A stretch of 64,000 bases of DNA. It comes from JBGZFC01 sp964631255 (GTDB lineage: Bacteria > Bacteroidota > Bacteroidia > Bacteroidales > Dysgonomonadaceae). Of this stretch, positions 35,049 to 43,622 are shown in pieces (position 1 is the stretch's first letter; every line of letters starts with the position of its first letter). The notes below the pieces were generated by a model, which saw nothing but the letters and a program-made list of their open reading frames with translations, did not search any database and had not been told where the DNA came from. The position numbers were made by a program, and so were the translations under genes. The DNA is taken from positions 50,444 through 114,443 of the forward strand of contig CAZVWS010000003.1 of NCBI GenBank assembly GCA_964631255.1. Reading direction: 5' to 3'.

Positions 35049-35056
35049 TATCTTTG
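35049..35056 (+). promoter_or_regulatory. Predicted -7 element of the yceD-rpmF promoter
   Basis: TATCTTTG, exact fit to TAnnTTTG, 27 bases before GTG 35084. It overlaps an in-frame TTG at 35054, ruling that out as the start. Confidence 0.55.
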
Positions 35057-35083
35057 CACCGCTTTATTTTTCAGGTTAAAAAA

Positions 35084-35671
35084 GTGGCAAAATTCAGTTT
35101 ATACAAAATACCTTTAAAATCGCTTTCGTCCAATAAGAACACTTTCGAGTATATATTGGACAGAAAATTCTTCGAAGATATTGACGGAGATGAGGTAAAA
35201 AAAGGAGACGTGAAGGTGGAGTTAATCGTGAAAAAAACTTCATCCGCTTTCGAATTCAATTTCAATCTGAAAGGAGTTGTACAAGTGCCCTGCAACCGAT
35301 GCATGGACGATATGGATCAAGAAATTGATTCGCAAAACAAACTCATCGTAAAACTCGGTAAAGAATATTCGGAAGAGAGCGACGAAATTGTTGTAATTCC
35401 TGAAGACGACAGCGAAATAAATATAGCTTGGTTTCTATACGAGTTTGTTGCACTGAATATTCCAATCAAACATGTGCACGAACCCGGAAGTTGCAACAAA
35501 ACAATATCTTCCAAACTACGCAAACACAGAGCTGTAAGCAGTGATGACGACGGTGAAGATTTGGACGACGACACAGCAGATATAGACGAGAGCGTTGACA
35601 GCACAAGCGACACCATAGACCCACGCTGGGAAGGGCTCAAGGAAATAAATTTTGACGAAAACGAACAATAA
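35084..35671 (+). CDS. yceD: DUF177 protein YceD
   Basis: 195 residues from GTG 35084 (MAKFSLYKIPLKSL). YceD-family proteins are found immediately before rpmF in most bacteria and in plants are needed for 23S rRNA accumulation. Seen: the family motif VPCNRCMDDMDQEI (about 79-92) with two cysteines, and later EPGSCNKTIS. A long acidic tail (SDDDGEDLDDDTADIDESVD, about 155-174) is present. rpmF follows after 59 bases. The start was chosen because the predicted transcription start lies just downstream of the alternative TTG. Confidence 0.88.
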   Translation: MAKFSLYKIPLKSLSSNKNTFEYILDRKFFEDIDGDEVKKGDVKVELIVKKTSSAFEFNFNLKGVVQVPCNRCMDDMDQEIDSQNKLIVKLGKEYSEESDEIVVIPEDDSEINIAWFLYEFVALNIPIKHVHEPGSCNKTISSKLRKHRAVSSDDDGEDLDDDTADIDESVDSTSDTIDPRWEGLKEINFDENEQ

Positions 35672-35730
35672 TCAACAGAGAAAATTTCTCTGGAAAAATA
35701 TATTATAAACCAATATAAATAACATATAAA

Positions 35731-35916
35731 ATGGCACATCCAAAAAGAAGACAGTCTTCTTCAAGACAAGGAAAAAGAAGATCGCACGACCACGCCAAAC
35801 TTCCAACCATGGCTATCTGCCCCAACTGCGGCGCATGGCACATCTATCATACAGTTTGTGGTGAATGCGGATATTACAGAGGAAAATTAGCAATCGAAAA
35901 AGAGGCTGCAGTATAA
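35731..35916 (+). CDS. rpmF: 50S ribosomal protein L32
   Basis: 61 residues, normal for L32. Component of the large ribosomal subunit. The N-terminus MAHPKRRQSSSRQGKRRSHD is the standard rRNA-binding basic region and the zinc motif is C(30)PNC(33) ... C(43)GEC(46), so this is the zinc-binding form. Second gene of the yceD-rpmF unit; a terminator follows directly and fabH comes next. Confidence 0.97.
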   Translation: MAHPKRRQSSSRQGKRRSHDHAKLPTMAICPNCGAWHIYHTVCGECGYYRGKLAIEKEAAV

Positions 35917-35943
35917 AACATCCTTTAGTATAAATTGAAAAAG

Positions 35944-35972
35944 AACCCTGAAATATTTTTTCGGGTTTTTTT
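35944..35972 (+). terminator. Terminator after rpmF
   Basis: AACCC(T)GAAA pairs with TTTCGGGTT around a short T-rich loop, followed by a run of nine T. Probably lets part of the transcription into fabH. Confidence 0.75.
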
Positions 35973-35990
35973 TTAACTCTTTGATAAATA

Positions 35991-36995
35991 ATGAAAAACT
36001 TGAACGCCGTTATTACCGGAATTTCCGCCAGTGTACCGGATTATGTCCTTACAAATGAGGAACTTTCTGCCATGGTTGATACTACCGACGAGTGGATTAT
36101 GACTCGTGTGGGTATCAAAGAAAGACGCATCCTGAAAGGAGAAGGACAAGGAATATCTGTATTGGGAACAAATGCGGTACAAAATCTTTTAAAGAAAACA
36201 AATACACGTCCCGAGGAGGTAGATGCCGTTATTTTTGCAACTACCACCCCCGACCACCTTTTCCCCTCCACAGCATCAATTGTTGCAGAAAACGTTGGTA
36301 TCAAAAATGCTTTTTGCCTTGACATGGAAGTGGCTTGTTCGGGATTTGTTTTTGGCTTAGAAATTTGTAATGGTCTGATAAAAACCGGTAAATACAAGAA
36401 AATAATATTGGTTGCCGGAGACAAAATGTCTGCCGTTACCAACTACGAAGACCGTGCTACATGTCCGCTTTTTGGCGATGCAGCCGGTGCAGCAATGATT
36501 GAACCAACCGAAGAAAATATCGGGGTAATGGATGCCATTCTTCATACAGACGGAGTTGGTTATCAGCCATTGCACATGAAAGCCGGAGGAAGCAAATACC
36601 CGGCAACAGTAGAATCAGTTGAAAACAAAGACCACACCGTTCATCAAGATGGACGTATCGTTTTCAAATATGCCGTATCGCGCATGGCGGAAGTATCTTT
36701 CGATATCATGAAGCGCAACAATCTGACAGCCGATGATATTCAATGGCTGGTGCCACATCAAGCCAATATGCGCATCATCGATGCAGTTATGCAACGCACC
36801 GAAATGCCGCGCGAAAAAGTAATGATTAACATTGAACGTTACGGTAACTCCAGTGCGGGGACTATTCCTGTTTGTTTGTGGGAATGGGAAAACAAACTCA
36901 GAAAAGGAGACAATCTGATTCTTACCGCTTTTGGTGCTGGCTTCTCGTGGGGCAGCGTTTACTTGAAATGGGGGTACGACGGAAGCGCAGTATAA
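35991..36995 (+). CDS. fabH: 3-oxoacyl-[acyl-carrier-protein] synthase III
   Basis: 334 residues, usual length. Condenses acetyl- or branched acyl-CoA with malonyl-ACP to start fatty acid synthesis in the cytoplasm. The catalytic triad is intact: Cys116 (VACSGFVFG), His256 (VPHQANMRI) and Asn286 (RYGNSSAGTIP). GFSWGSVYLKW closes the protein, as in other KAS III enzymes. It follows yceD-rpmF in the arrangement common to many bacteria but behind a terminator; downstream is a strong bidirectional terminator shared with the protease gene on the other strand. Confidence 0.95.
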   Translation: MKNLNAVITGISASVPDYVLTNEELSAMVDTTDEWIMTRVGIKERRILKGEGQGISVLGTNAVQNLLKKTNTRPEEVDAVIFATTTPDHLFPSTASIVAENVGIKNAFCLDMEVACSGFVFGLEICNGLIKTGKYKKIILVAGDKMSAVTNYEDRATCPLFGDAAGAAMIEPTEENIGVMDAILHTDGVGYQPLHMKAGGSKYPATVESVENKDHTVHQDGRIVFKYAVSRMAEVSFDIMKRNNLTADDIQWLVPHQANMRIIDAVMQRTEMPREKVMINIERYGNSSAGTIPVCLWEWENKLRKGDNLILTAFGAGFSWGSVYLKWGYDGSAV

Positions 36996-37041
36996 CCCAA
37001 TCTCGGAAGAATTCAAGTTAGTTGCATTCAATAGAATATAC

Positions 37042-37075
37042 AAAAAGTGGCGTCAACCGATTGACGCCACTTTTT
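37042..37075. terminator. Bidirectional terminator between fabH and the tricorn-like protease gene
   Basis: Perfect 15-base stem AAAAAGTGGCGTCAA / TTGACGCCACTTTTT with a CCGA loop; A and T tracts on both sides allow it to act in both directions. Confidence 0.9.
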
Positions 37076-37084
37076 TTGTCTCTT

Positions 37085-40000
37085 TTACTTCACATCCACC
37101 TCAATCCATTTCGATCTATCGGGAGGCGTGGGAGCTACCACTCGTTTGCGTGGGTTGCGTTTGAGTTCGTCTAACAGCACTTCCACCGCTTTTTGGATGC
37201 CGGGGTCGTTGCCTTTTGCCAACTCTTCTGGGCGGTCAACAACCTCAATGTCGGGCGAAACACCAACACCTTCGATAATCCAATTGCCCGAGTGGTCATA
37301 AATTCCGAATCGTGGAACGGAGATGTAACCGCCGTCAACCAAATAGGCGTTGCCCGAAATACCTACCAAACCGCCCCACGTGCGTGTACCGATGAGTTTT
37401 CCTTCGCCCGTTTTGCGGAAAAAGTAGGGGAACGCATCGCCACCCGACGACGAATATCCGTTAATCAACATCGCTTTGGGACCGTCGTGGGCAATGCCCG
37501 GCGATTTCATCGGTTGCGTAATGCCGTTTTGATACCAATAAACCAACGTGCGACGATTGAGCAAATCAATCATTCTGTCGGGGATGAAACCGCCACCGTT
37601 GTAGCGGTCGTCGATAATGAGCGCATCCTTATCATTGAAGGCGTACATACCACGATGCAACTCGCGGTTTCCTTCAATGGCGGTGTTTGGCACGTGAATG
37701 TAACCGACTTTTCCGCCCGAAAGTTTGTCCACCATCGCGCGGCGTTCGTTTACCCAGTTCAGGTAGCGCAACTCGTGTTCCGACGTGATGGTTTTCACGT
37801 TGTAAGTTTTCGCGCCCGACGCCGATGGCGAACTGTTTACTGCCAACTCGATGTATCGGTTGCCCAAGTTTTCCAACAATTCGTAAGGATTGGTGTCGGT
37901 GGTGAGGTTGGTTCCGTTAATGCTGATTAGATAATCGCCTTCCTTCACGTTCACACCGCTTTCTGTCAGTGGCGAGCGACGGCTTTCGTTCCAATTTTCG
38001 CCCGCGTAAATTTTCTTTATTTTGTAGCGTTTGGCCGATAAATCAGCTTCCAGTTCGGCTCCCAGCAAACCGCCGTTGATGCGGTCGGTACTGCCAATAT
38101 CGCCCCAATCTACATAAGCGTGTCCGGCGTTGGATTCGCTCACAATTTCATTGAGGATATAGTCCAAATCGAAACGACTCGGCACGTCAGGCAACAGTTC
38201 GGCATATTTTTCCTGAACAGCATCCCAATCCATTCCGTGCAGATTTTCCACATAAAAATAGTCGCGGAAAATGCGGCAAGCATCCACGTAAATTTGATTC
38301 CACTCTTTGCGCGGATCAATTTTCATTGTCAGATTCTCCAAATTGATTTTGGTTGCGCCTGCTTTTTGGGCGAGTTGATTTTTTGCCACGGCATAATCCT
38401 TTCCGATGCGATAGATAAACGATTTTCCATCGGCAGCGAGCGTTCCGTTACTTGCACCGTCCAGAATATCTTCGTTTTTTTCGTCTTTGATGTTATAGCG
38501 AACAATTTTGTTACCCGATGCGTAAAGCAAACCTTCGTCCACCGTGCCGATGATGCGGTAGTTTCCTGCCGAAACAGGCAACGCCACAATGCGGTTTTGG
38601 ATGTTTTCAAAATCTATTTGAACCTTCAGCGGTGTTTTCGATTTGTTTTCAGCTTTGGCAGTATCGGTTTTTTCTTCGCTGAGCGTTTCCCGGTCGTTTT
38701 TGTATTGTGTCAATGTGGTACCGTCGTTGCGAAGCGGAATGGCGTAAACTCTTCCTGCATTGTTGTAAAGATAATTGAATTCGAAACTACTGAATGCCAA
38801 GTTAAAATCGCGATTTGATAGGAAGAACAGAAACTTTCCGTCGCGACTGAATACCGGTTGTCCGTCGGAGAAAGACGCATCGGTAACTTGGTGTTTTTTG
38901 CCCGTGGAAATTTGGTACACCCACAATGCCGATTGGTAGTTAGCCGATGATTTGCTGTAAGCTACCCAATCGCCGTCGGGCGAGAAGGAGTAGTCGCGAA
39001 TCTCTTCTGCCGATGCTTCGTCGATAACGGTTTGTTTGCCCGATGTCGCATCCACCAACCACAGTTTGAGGGTGCGGTCGCTATAAACCAAATGTTTGCT
39101 GATGGGCGACCACTCGGCGGTATATTTCCACGCTTTGGAGCCTTTTGTCAACTGCTTGGGCTGTGCACCTTTTCGGTTCTCAAGCACATACATTTCATAT
39201 TCGCCGGTGGCATCGGAATAGTAAGCGATGTTTTTTCCGTCGGGCGACCACGTCGGGAAAATTTCGCGAACGCCTTGCGTGTTGGTCAGATTTTCTATTT
39301 CGCCATTCTCAACCGGAACGGAGAAAATATCGCCACGCGCGTCAAATAACGCTCTTTTTCCCGAAGGAGAAATGGTGTAGCTGCCCACAAAATCTTTTAC
39401 GTTTTTGAAATAGGGCAACAGGTTGGGGTTGTTGTAATGGATGGCAACATCCAACTTTCGGCTTTCGCCCGATGCGGTGTTCAACACATAAAGATAACCG
39501 CCGTTTTCATACACCAAATTGCCGTTGCTGCCCGATGGCCACATCACGTCGAAATCGGCGTGGCGCGTAATTTGCACGTTCTCTTTGGTGCGTGTGTTGT
39601 ATCGCCAAATGTTGAGGCGCGTGTCTTGGTCGGATGTGTAGAAAATATCATCGCCGTGCCACGTTGGCCATTGGTCGGTGCCCACCCAATGCGTGATTTG
39701 CTCCGATGTATTGTGGCGCAGATTGTACGTCCACAATTCGGTAGCGCGACCGCCTTTGTAGCGTTTCCACGTGCGAAATTCGCGGTCAACGGGCGTGAAG
39801 CAAAGTTGTTCGCCGTCGGGCGAAAATGTGGCAAAACCGCCATTCACGATGGACAGAGGTTCTTCAAAACCACCGTCGATGCTCACGGTAAAATATTTAC
39901 CGTTGCGTTCGCCAAACGTGGTTCGGTTGGCACGAAAGAGTACGCGTTTGCTGTCGGGAGTCCAGTCCAGCACCACGTTGTCGAAACCACCACGCGGCGG

Positions 40001-40330
40001 CATCATTCCTTCGGAGTTGTAGAACGTGAGTTGGCGAGCCGCGCCGCCTTCGGCAGGCATTACCCAAATTTGGCGACTGCCCGAATATTCTGCCGAGAAG
40101 GCAATCCAACGCCCGTCAGGCGATATTTTCGGGAACAGTTCCAATCCGGCGTGCGAGGTGAGTCGATTGGCTGTACCGCCGTTGGCGGATACCGACCAGA
40201 TGTCGCCGGCATAAACGAACGCAACTAAATTTTTGTTGATGTCGGGATAACGCAACATACGGGCGTTATCGCTTGCCGATGCACTAAATAGCATCAGGCT
40301 GAGAATGAATGTTGTGAGAAATTTTTTCAT
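37085..40330 (-). CDS. Tricorn-like S41 family protease with beta-propeller and PDZ domain
   Basis: 1081 residues. Signal peptide (MKKFLTTFILSLMLFSASAS) puts it in the envelope, unlike the cytosolic archaeal tricorn. Residues about 25-600 are PD40/WD40-type propeller blades (repeated SPDGRWIAFSAEYSG, TWSPDGKNIAYYSD, FSRDGKFLFFLSNRD). Then a helical domain (about 690-760, RDYFYVENLHGMDWDAV), a PDZ domain (about 770-850, GVNVKEGDYLISING) and an S41 catalytic domain with the nucleophile Ser near residue 967 (GYSSSGGDAFP), with DDRYNGGGF as the oxyanion region. Degrades peptides fed through the propeller; natural substrates unknown. Likely supports amino-acid use in a protein-fermenting organism, which is inference. 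Single gene. Confidence 0.92.
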   Translation of the reverse strand: MKKFLTTFILSLMLFSASASDNARMLRYPDINKNLVAFVYAGDIWSVSANGGTANRLTSHAGLELFPKISPDGRWIAFSAEYSGSRQIWVMPAEGGAARQLTFYNSEGMMPPRGGFDNVVLDWTPDSKRVLFRANRTTFGERNGKYFTVSIDGGFEEPLSIVNGGFATFSPDGEQLCFTPVDREFRTWKRYKGGRATELWTYNLRHNTSEQITHWVGTDQWPTWHGDDIFYTSDQDTRLNIWRYNTRTKENVQITRHADFDVMWPSGSNGNLVYENGGYLYVLNTASGESRKLDVAIHYNNPNLLPYFKNVKDFVGSYTISPSGKRALFDARGDIFSVPVENGEIENLTNTQGVREIFPTWSPDGKNIAYYSDATGEYEMYVLENRKGAQPKQLTKGSKAWKYTAEWSPISKHLVYSDRTLKLWLVDATSGKQTVIDEASAEEIRDYSFSPDGDWVAYSKSSANYQSALWVYQISTGKKHQVTDASFSDGQPVFSRDGKFLFFLSNRDFNLAFSSFEFNYLYNNAGRVYAIPLRNDGTTLTQYKNDRETLSEEKTDTAKAENKSKTPLKVQIDFENIQNRIVALPVSAGNYRIIGTVDEGLLYASGNKIVRYNIKDEKNEDILDGASNGTLAADGKSFIYRIGKDYAVAKNQLAQKAGATKINLENLTMKIDPRKEWNQIYVDACRIFRDYFYVENLHGMDWDAVQEKYAELLPDVPSRFDLDYILNEIVSESNAGHAYVDWGDIGSTDRINGGLLGAELEADLSAKRYKIKKIYAGENWNESRRSPLTESGVNVKEGDYLISINGTNLTTDTNPYELLENLGNRYIELAVNSSPSASGAKTYNVKTITSEHELRYLNWVNERRAMVDKLSGGKVGYIHVPNTAIEGNRELHRGMYAFNDKDALIIDDRYNGGGFIPDRMIDLLNRRTLVYWYQNGITQPMKSPGIAHDGPKAMLINGYSSSGGDAFPYFFRKTGEGKLIGTRTWGGLVGISGNAYLVDGGYISVPRFGIYDHSGNWIIEGVGVSPDIEVVDRPEELAKGNDPGIQKAVEVLLDELKRNPRKRVVAPTPPDRSKWIEVDVK

Positions 40331-40377
40331 TGTTTGTATGGAGTTTGTTTATATTATATCATTTTTTAGGTAGTTAT

Positions 40378-41112
40378 TTATCTTTCCGTAAGTGCTTTAA
40401 TTTTTTCGTATGTTTTTTTGGTCTCATTTTTATCTTTGAAGTTGATGATAGTTTTGTCCCCATCATTTTCTGTTATTATCAAATATGGTGCTAAATCAGA
40501 ATGAATCAATAATCTGCTTTTGCCAAATTTATCGAGTTTGAAAAATCCTTTATTGATTTTGCCTAAACTAAATCCATTTGTTCTTATTCCAATTGTTGGT
40601 ATTTCATTGGTAAGCTCAACATTCTTAATTTCGCCGGTATTGATTTCAAACCCGTACATTCCTGAAAAACGAATTGTATCATTTCCATAAGTTGCCTTTG
40701 AAGGGATAAAACCATAAGTTATCAACCCAATTACAAATAAAAAAGCCAATCCGTGAATCAATAAAATCGATCTGAAAATTAATTTTGTTGTATTAGTTTT
40801 CTTGGTTCTGTTGTGGTCAAATTTTTGGGCTTCAATAATCAAAAATGTTACCCCAACTAAAGTTACTATTGGTATTATTGAATCGGCAATTGTTGTAAGC
40901 CCCATCCATTTAAATAAATAATAACCAAATATTATCGTTAGCCCTATTGCGATTAACCCATTGCGCAAAAAAGTGGATAAACCCTCGATGTCCACATTTT
41001 TCTTTTTGTCTTTGGACATCGTGTTATATCCCGCTATCAGATTGGGAAAAGATTTAATTAAAAAACCTATTCCAATCATCAATAAGCCGACCATTAAATT
41101 GGATATATCCAT
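40378..41112 (-). CDS. DUF3784-type membrane protein with C-terminal PH-like region
   Basis: 244 residues. Four hydrophobic helices: about 5-20 (LMVGLLMIGIGFLI), 50-70 (NGLIAIGLTIIFGYYLF), 78-96 (IIPIVTLVGVTFLIIEA) and 110-132 (IFRSILLIHGLAFLFVIGLI). The stretch NLIAGYNTMSKDKKKNVD after the first helix is the signature of DUF3784. The remaining C-terminal 100 residues are soluble and beta-rich (IRFSGMYGFEI, IGIRTNGFSLGKI, KSRLLIHSD), resembling bacterial PH-like domains. Function unknown. It opens an AT-rich stretch (40.3-42.3 kb) of poorly known genes. Confidence 0.75.
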   Translation of the reverse strand: MDISNLMVGLLMIGIGFLIKSFPNLIAGYNTMSKDKKKNVDIEGLSTFLRNGLIAIGLTIIFGYYLFKWMGLTTIADSIIPIVTLVGVTFLIIEAQKFDHNRTKKTNTTKLIFRSILLIHGLAFLFVIGLITYGFIPSKATYGNDTIRFSGMYGFEINTGEIKNVELTNEIPTIGIRTNGFSLGKINKGFFKLDKFGKSRLLIHSDLAPYLIITENDGDKTIINFKDKNETKKTYEKIKALTER

Positions 41113-41217
41113 TGTTTGTTAGTTATGATTGAATTATTTGTTTTACTATATGCATTTTCCGATTGCAAATCGATGCGAGCGGGACATAAGCTTATAAAGA
41201 AAACTTGCGAGTCATTG

Positions 41218-42003
41218 TTATTTATAATTCCAATCCAGATTTTCTTCAATGCTTAAAAGTTTGAAAATTTGAAAAGCAAATTCTGAAAAACGTTTGATAA
41301 GAAAATCAAACTTCACATAATCCAATTCTATTAATAATAAATCTTCAGAGATATTCCTTGAATTAAATAAGCGACTAAAAATTTCAAAATGGTGATTTGA
41401 TTGATTCACTATACTCAATTCAATCGATGATTCCTGATGTGTTATTGAGTGTCTTGCTTGAGATAAGATTGTCCATAATTCTTTGAATTTGATATTTATA
41501 TTATTATGGGAAGAGAAAATCTTATATGATTCTCCACCCGCTTTTTTCAGGGCTTTGAAAAGATCTTCCCCTCCTTTCATATTCTCTCTTGATAATGATG
41601 AGTTTTGACTTTGAGAAAATAATGATTTTGCATTTTGTCTAAAAGTTTCATCTTTATTTAATTTGTCAAATAAACAATTTTTCAAGAATCTTTCAAACGA
41701 TTCAAAAGATTGAGCATACAGAAGACATAACTGTTTTGAAGATATTTTTTCTATTTCCTTTTCATAATCATCTTTTTTTGTTTCGATTATAGGTCCTGCA
41801 TAAAAATTAATTTCCCATCCATTGTCATTTGGACCAGTCCAATCACAAATAGCAAGAGCTGAAGCAAACAGTATTCGAGCTTCATCTGAACTAAATTTTT
41901 CTACATCCTTTTGTAATACTTTATTAATTCGCCCACTAATGTGACGATAATACAGGAGTTTTTCAAAAAAATGGTCAAGGTGCTTTTTATATGTATTTAT
42001 CAT
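41218..42003 (-). CDS. Hypothetical helical protein, possibly HEPN-like
   Basis: 261 residues, not assigned to a named family. All-helical by appearance, soluble, AT-rich coding sequence. Residues about 176-192 read LWTILSQARHSITHQES, in which Arg184-x4-His189 resembles the R-x4-6-H motif of HEPN ribonucleases, set in the right kind of helix, and the earlier LCLLYAQSFESFERFLKN (about 92-109) resembles the first HEPN helix. This is a weak, inferred similarity. No obvious nucleotidyltransferase or antitoxin partner is beside it (neighbours: DUF3784 membrane protein and a Cdd1-like gene). Confidence 0.6.
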   Translation of the reverse strand: MINTYKKHLDHFFEKLLYYRHISGRINKVLQKDVEKFSSDEARILFASALAICDWTGPNDNGWEINFYAGPIIETKKDDYEKEIEKISSKQLCLLYAQSFESFERFLKNCLFDKLNKDETFRQNAKSLFSQSQNSSLSRENMKGGEDLFKALKKAGGESYKIFSSHNNINIKFKELWTILSQARHSITHQESSIELSIVNQSNHHFEIFSRLFNSRNISEDLLLIELDYVKFDFLIKRFSEFAFQIFKLLSIEENLDWNYK

Positions 42004-42021
42004 TACTTTTATAGAGATGCT

Positions 42022-42300
42022 TTAACTCTTTTTATCCTTCCAATACCACCATTGAAGTTTCGATTTTTCACGATCTGTTTCCGGTGTTTCAGCAAAATAC
42101 ACTGCACAACGAAAAACGTACAGCAAGCATCTATCTTGTACACAACCGGCAAACCGATTGGACTGTGCGTACAAAATTTCGGGATTTTTACCTTTAAGAT
42201 CTTTCACTGTGTGTATGCCGATGTTGTGTAAATCTGTAGCAATGGATTTACCAACACCGGGAATGGTTCTCAGTTCGTCGGAAAATGTTTGTTTACACAC
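42022..42300 (-). CDS. Cdd1-like helix-hairpin-helix protein
   Basis: 92 residues, matching the small 'pathogenicity locus Cdd1' family as I remember it (about 90 residues). Helix-hairpin-helix motif IPGVGKSIATDLHNIGI (about 13-29), a nonspecific DNA-binding element, then VKDLKGKNPEILYAQ and the conserved CLLYVFRCAVYFAET (about 58-72). Function unknown. The start lies inside the end of the alcohol dehydrogenase gene (8-base overlap), so it is probably co-translated with that gene. Confidence 0.82.
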   Translation of the reverse strand: MCKQTFSDELRTIPGVGKSIATDLHNIGIHTVKDLKGKNPEILYAQSNRFAGCVQDRCLLYVFRCAVYFAETPETDREKSKLQWWYWKDKKS

Positions 42301-43435
42301 AACTCTTCAATATTTCCCTCGCCACATCGCCCGTAACATTTCGGTTTTCGCCGAAAGCTACGCCCCGTTCGTTGAATCTGTTAGCGATGGTTTCGATGGC
42401 TTCATTTCCGATATTTTCCTCCGACAAACGGGTAGTTAAACCCAATGAACGATAAAACGTTTCCGTCATTTCAATGGCTTTGTTCACACGTTCCTGTTCG
42501 CTACCTTCGGTAATTTGGAAAACACGTTCGCCGTATTGCAGCAGTTTCTCGTGTTTCTGTTCGCGCAAAACACGCATCGTTCCGGGCATCACAATCGCGA
42601 GCGAATGTCCGTGTGTGGTACCGTGCAGGGCGGTAAGTTCGTGCCCAATCATATGGGTAACCCAATCTTGCGAAACACCCATCTGGATAAAATCGTTGAG
42701 TGCCAACGTGGCAGCGAGCATATAGTCGGCCATCAAATCGTAATCGCGTGGATTTTCTTTTATTTTCGGCGCAATTTCAATTACTGAAAGTAATATACCT
42801 TCCGCCCAACGATCCATCAGTCGCGATTGGTTGGGGGTTGTCAGATATTGCTCCAACACGTGCGTGTAGGCATCTGCCAGGCCGCAAGCCACTTGGTGCT
42901 CCGAAAGAGAGTATGTAACTTCGGGGTCGAGAATAGAGAATTCGGGATATTTGCCTCCGAAAGCAAATTTTTCGTTGGTTTCGGCACGGGTAATCACGCC
43001 ACCGCTGTTCATCTCCGAACCGGTTGCCGGTACAGTCATTACGGAAGCAAAGGAAATCTGCTTATCGGCAGCGCCTTTCAAAACAATATCCCACGCATCG
43101 TCGTCAGAAGCAATGCCGGCGGCTACCAATTTGGTACCGTCCAAAACCGAACCGCCACCCACGGCAAGTACAAAATCGATATTTTTTTCCTTGCCCAACG
43201 CGATGGCTTTGCGCAATGTCTCCACGTGCGGATTGGCCTCGATGCCCCAAAACTCGGTATATTGGCGACCTTTGAGCGCAGCGGCAACTTGTTCATATAC
43301 ACCGTTTTTTGTTACACTTCCACCACCAAAAGTTATCATCAGATTCACATCGGCAGGAATCAAATCGTTTAGTTTGCTAATTTGACCTTTTCCAAACACC
43401 AGTTTGGTGGGATTTTGAAAGATGAAATTTTTCAT
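42293..43435 (-). CDS. Iron-containing alcohol dehydrogenase (butanol dehydrogenase type)
   Basis: 380 residues, group III metal-dependent dehydrogenase. Interconverts alcohols and aldehydes with NAD(P)H, likely disposing of reducing power in fermentation. Seen: GGGSVTKNGVY (about 37-47), the coenzyme loop VLAVGGGSVLDGTK (about 89-102), and the metal ligands Asp and three His in LADAYTHVLEQY (about 196-207), DWVTHMIGHELTALHGTTHGH (split, about 255-275). It resembles YqdH/BdhA NADPH-dependent enzymes. A -7 element sits at 43469-43476. Followed, with overlap, by the Cdd1-like gene. Confidence 0.92.
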   Translation of the reverse strand: MKNFIFQNPTKLVFGKGQISKLNDLIPADVNLMITFGGGSVTKNGVYEQVAAALKGRQYTEFWGIEANPHVETLRKAIALGKEKNIDFVLAVGGGSVLDGTKLVAAGIASDDDAWDIVLKGAADKQISFASVMTVPATGSEMNSGGVITRAETNEKFAFGGKYPEFSILDPEVTYSLSEHQVACGLADAYTHVLEQYLTTPNQSRLMDRWAEGILLSVIEIAPKIKENPRDYDLMADYMLAATLALNDFIQMGVSQDWVTHMIGHELTALHGTTHGHSLAIVMPGTMRVLREQKHEKLLQYGERVFQITEGSEQERVNKAIEMTETFYRSLGLTTRLSEENIGNEAIETIANRFNERGVAFGENRNVTGDVAREILKSCV

Positions 43436-43468
43436 ATTCTCTCTGTTTTATTGATTTTTTCGATTTTC

Positions 43469-43476
43469 CAAAGTTA
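43469..43476 (-). promoter_or_regulatory. Predicted -7 element of the alcohol dehydrogenase promoter
   Basis: TAACTTTG on the minus strand, fitting TAnnTTTG, 34 bases before the ATG. Confidence 0.5.
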
Positions 43477-43622
43477 AGAAAAATATACTAACTGACGTAG
43501 AAATTGGTCTTTTTATTTTCTGAACAACCTACTGTTTCATTTGTTGAATGAAAAGGTTGCCTCGTAACGATGTTGACCGACAAAAAATATTTATTTTTAT
43601 ACGTCTTGATTATCCATACAAT

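Noticed and set aside
37193..40228. Several long plus-strand frames (245, 232, 263 codons) antisense to the tricorn-like protease
   Set aside because: They mirror a continuous 1081-residue gene with clear domains and have no protein features.
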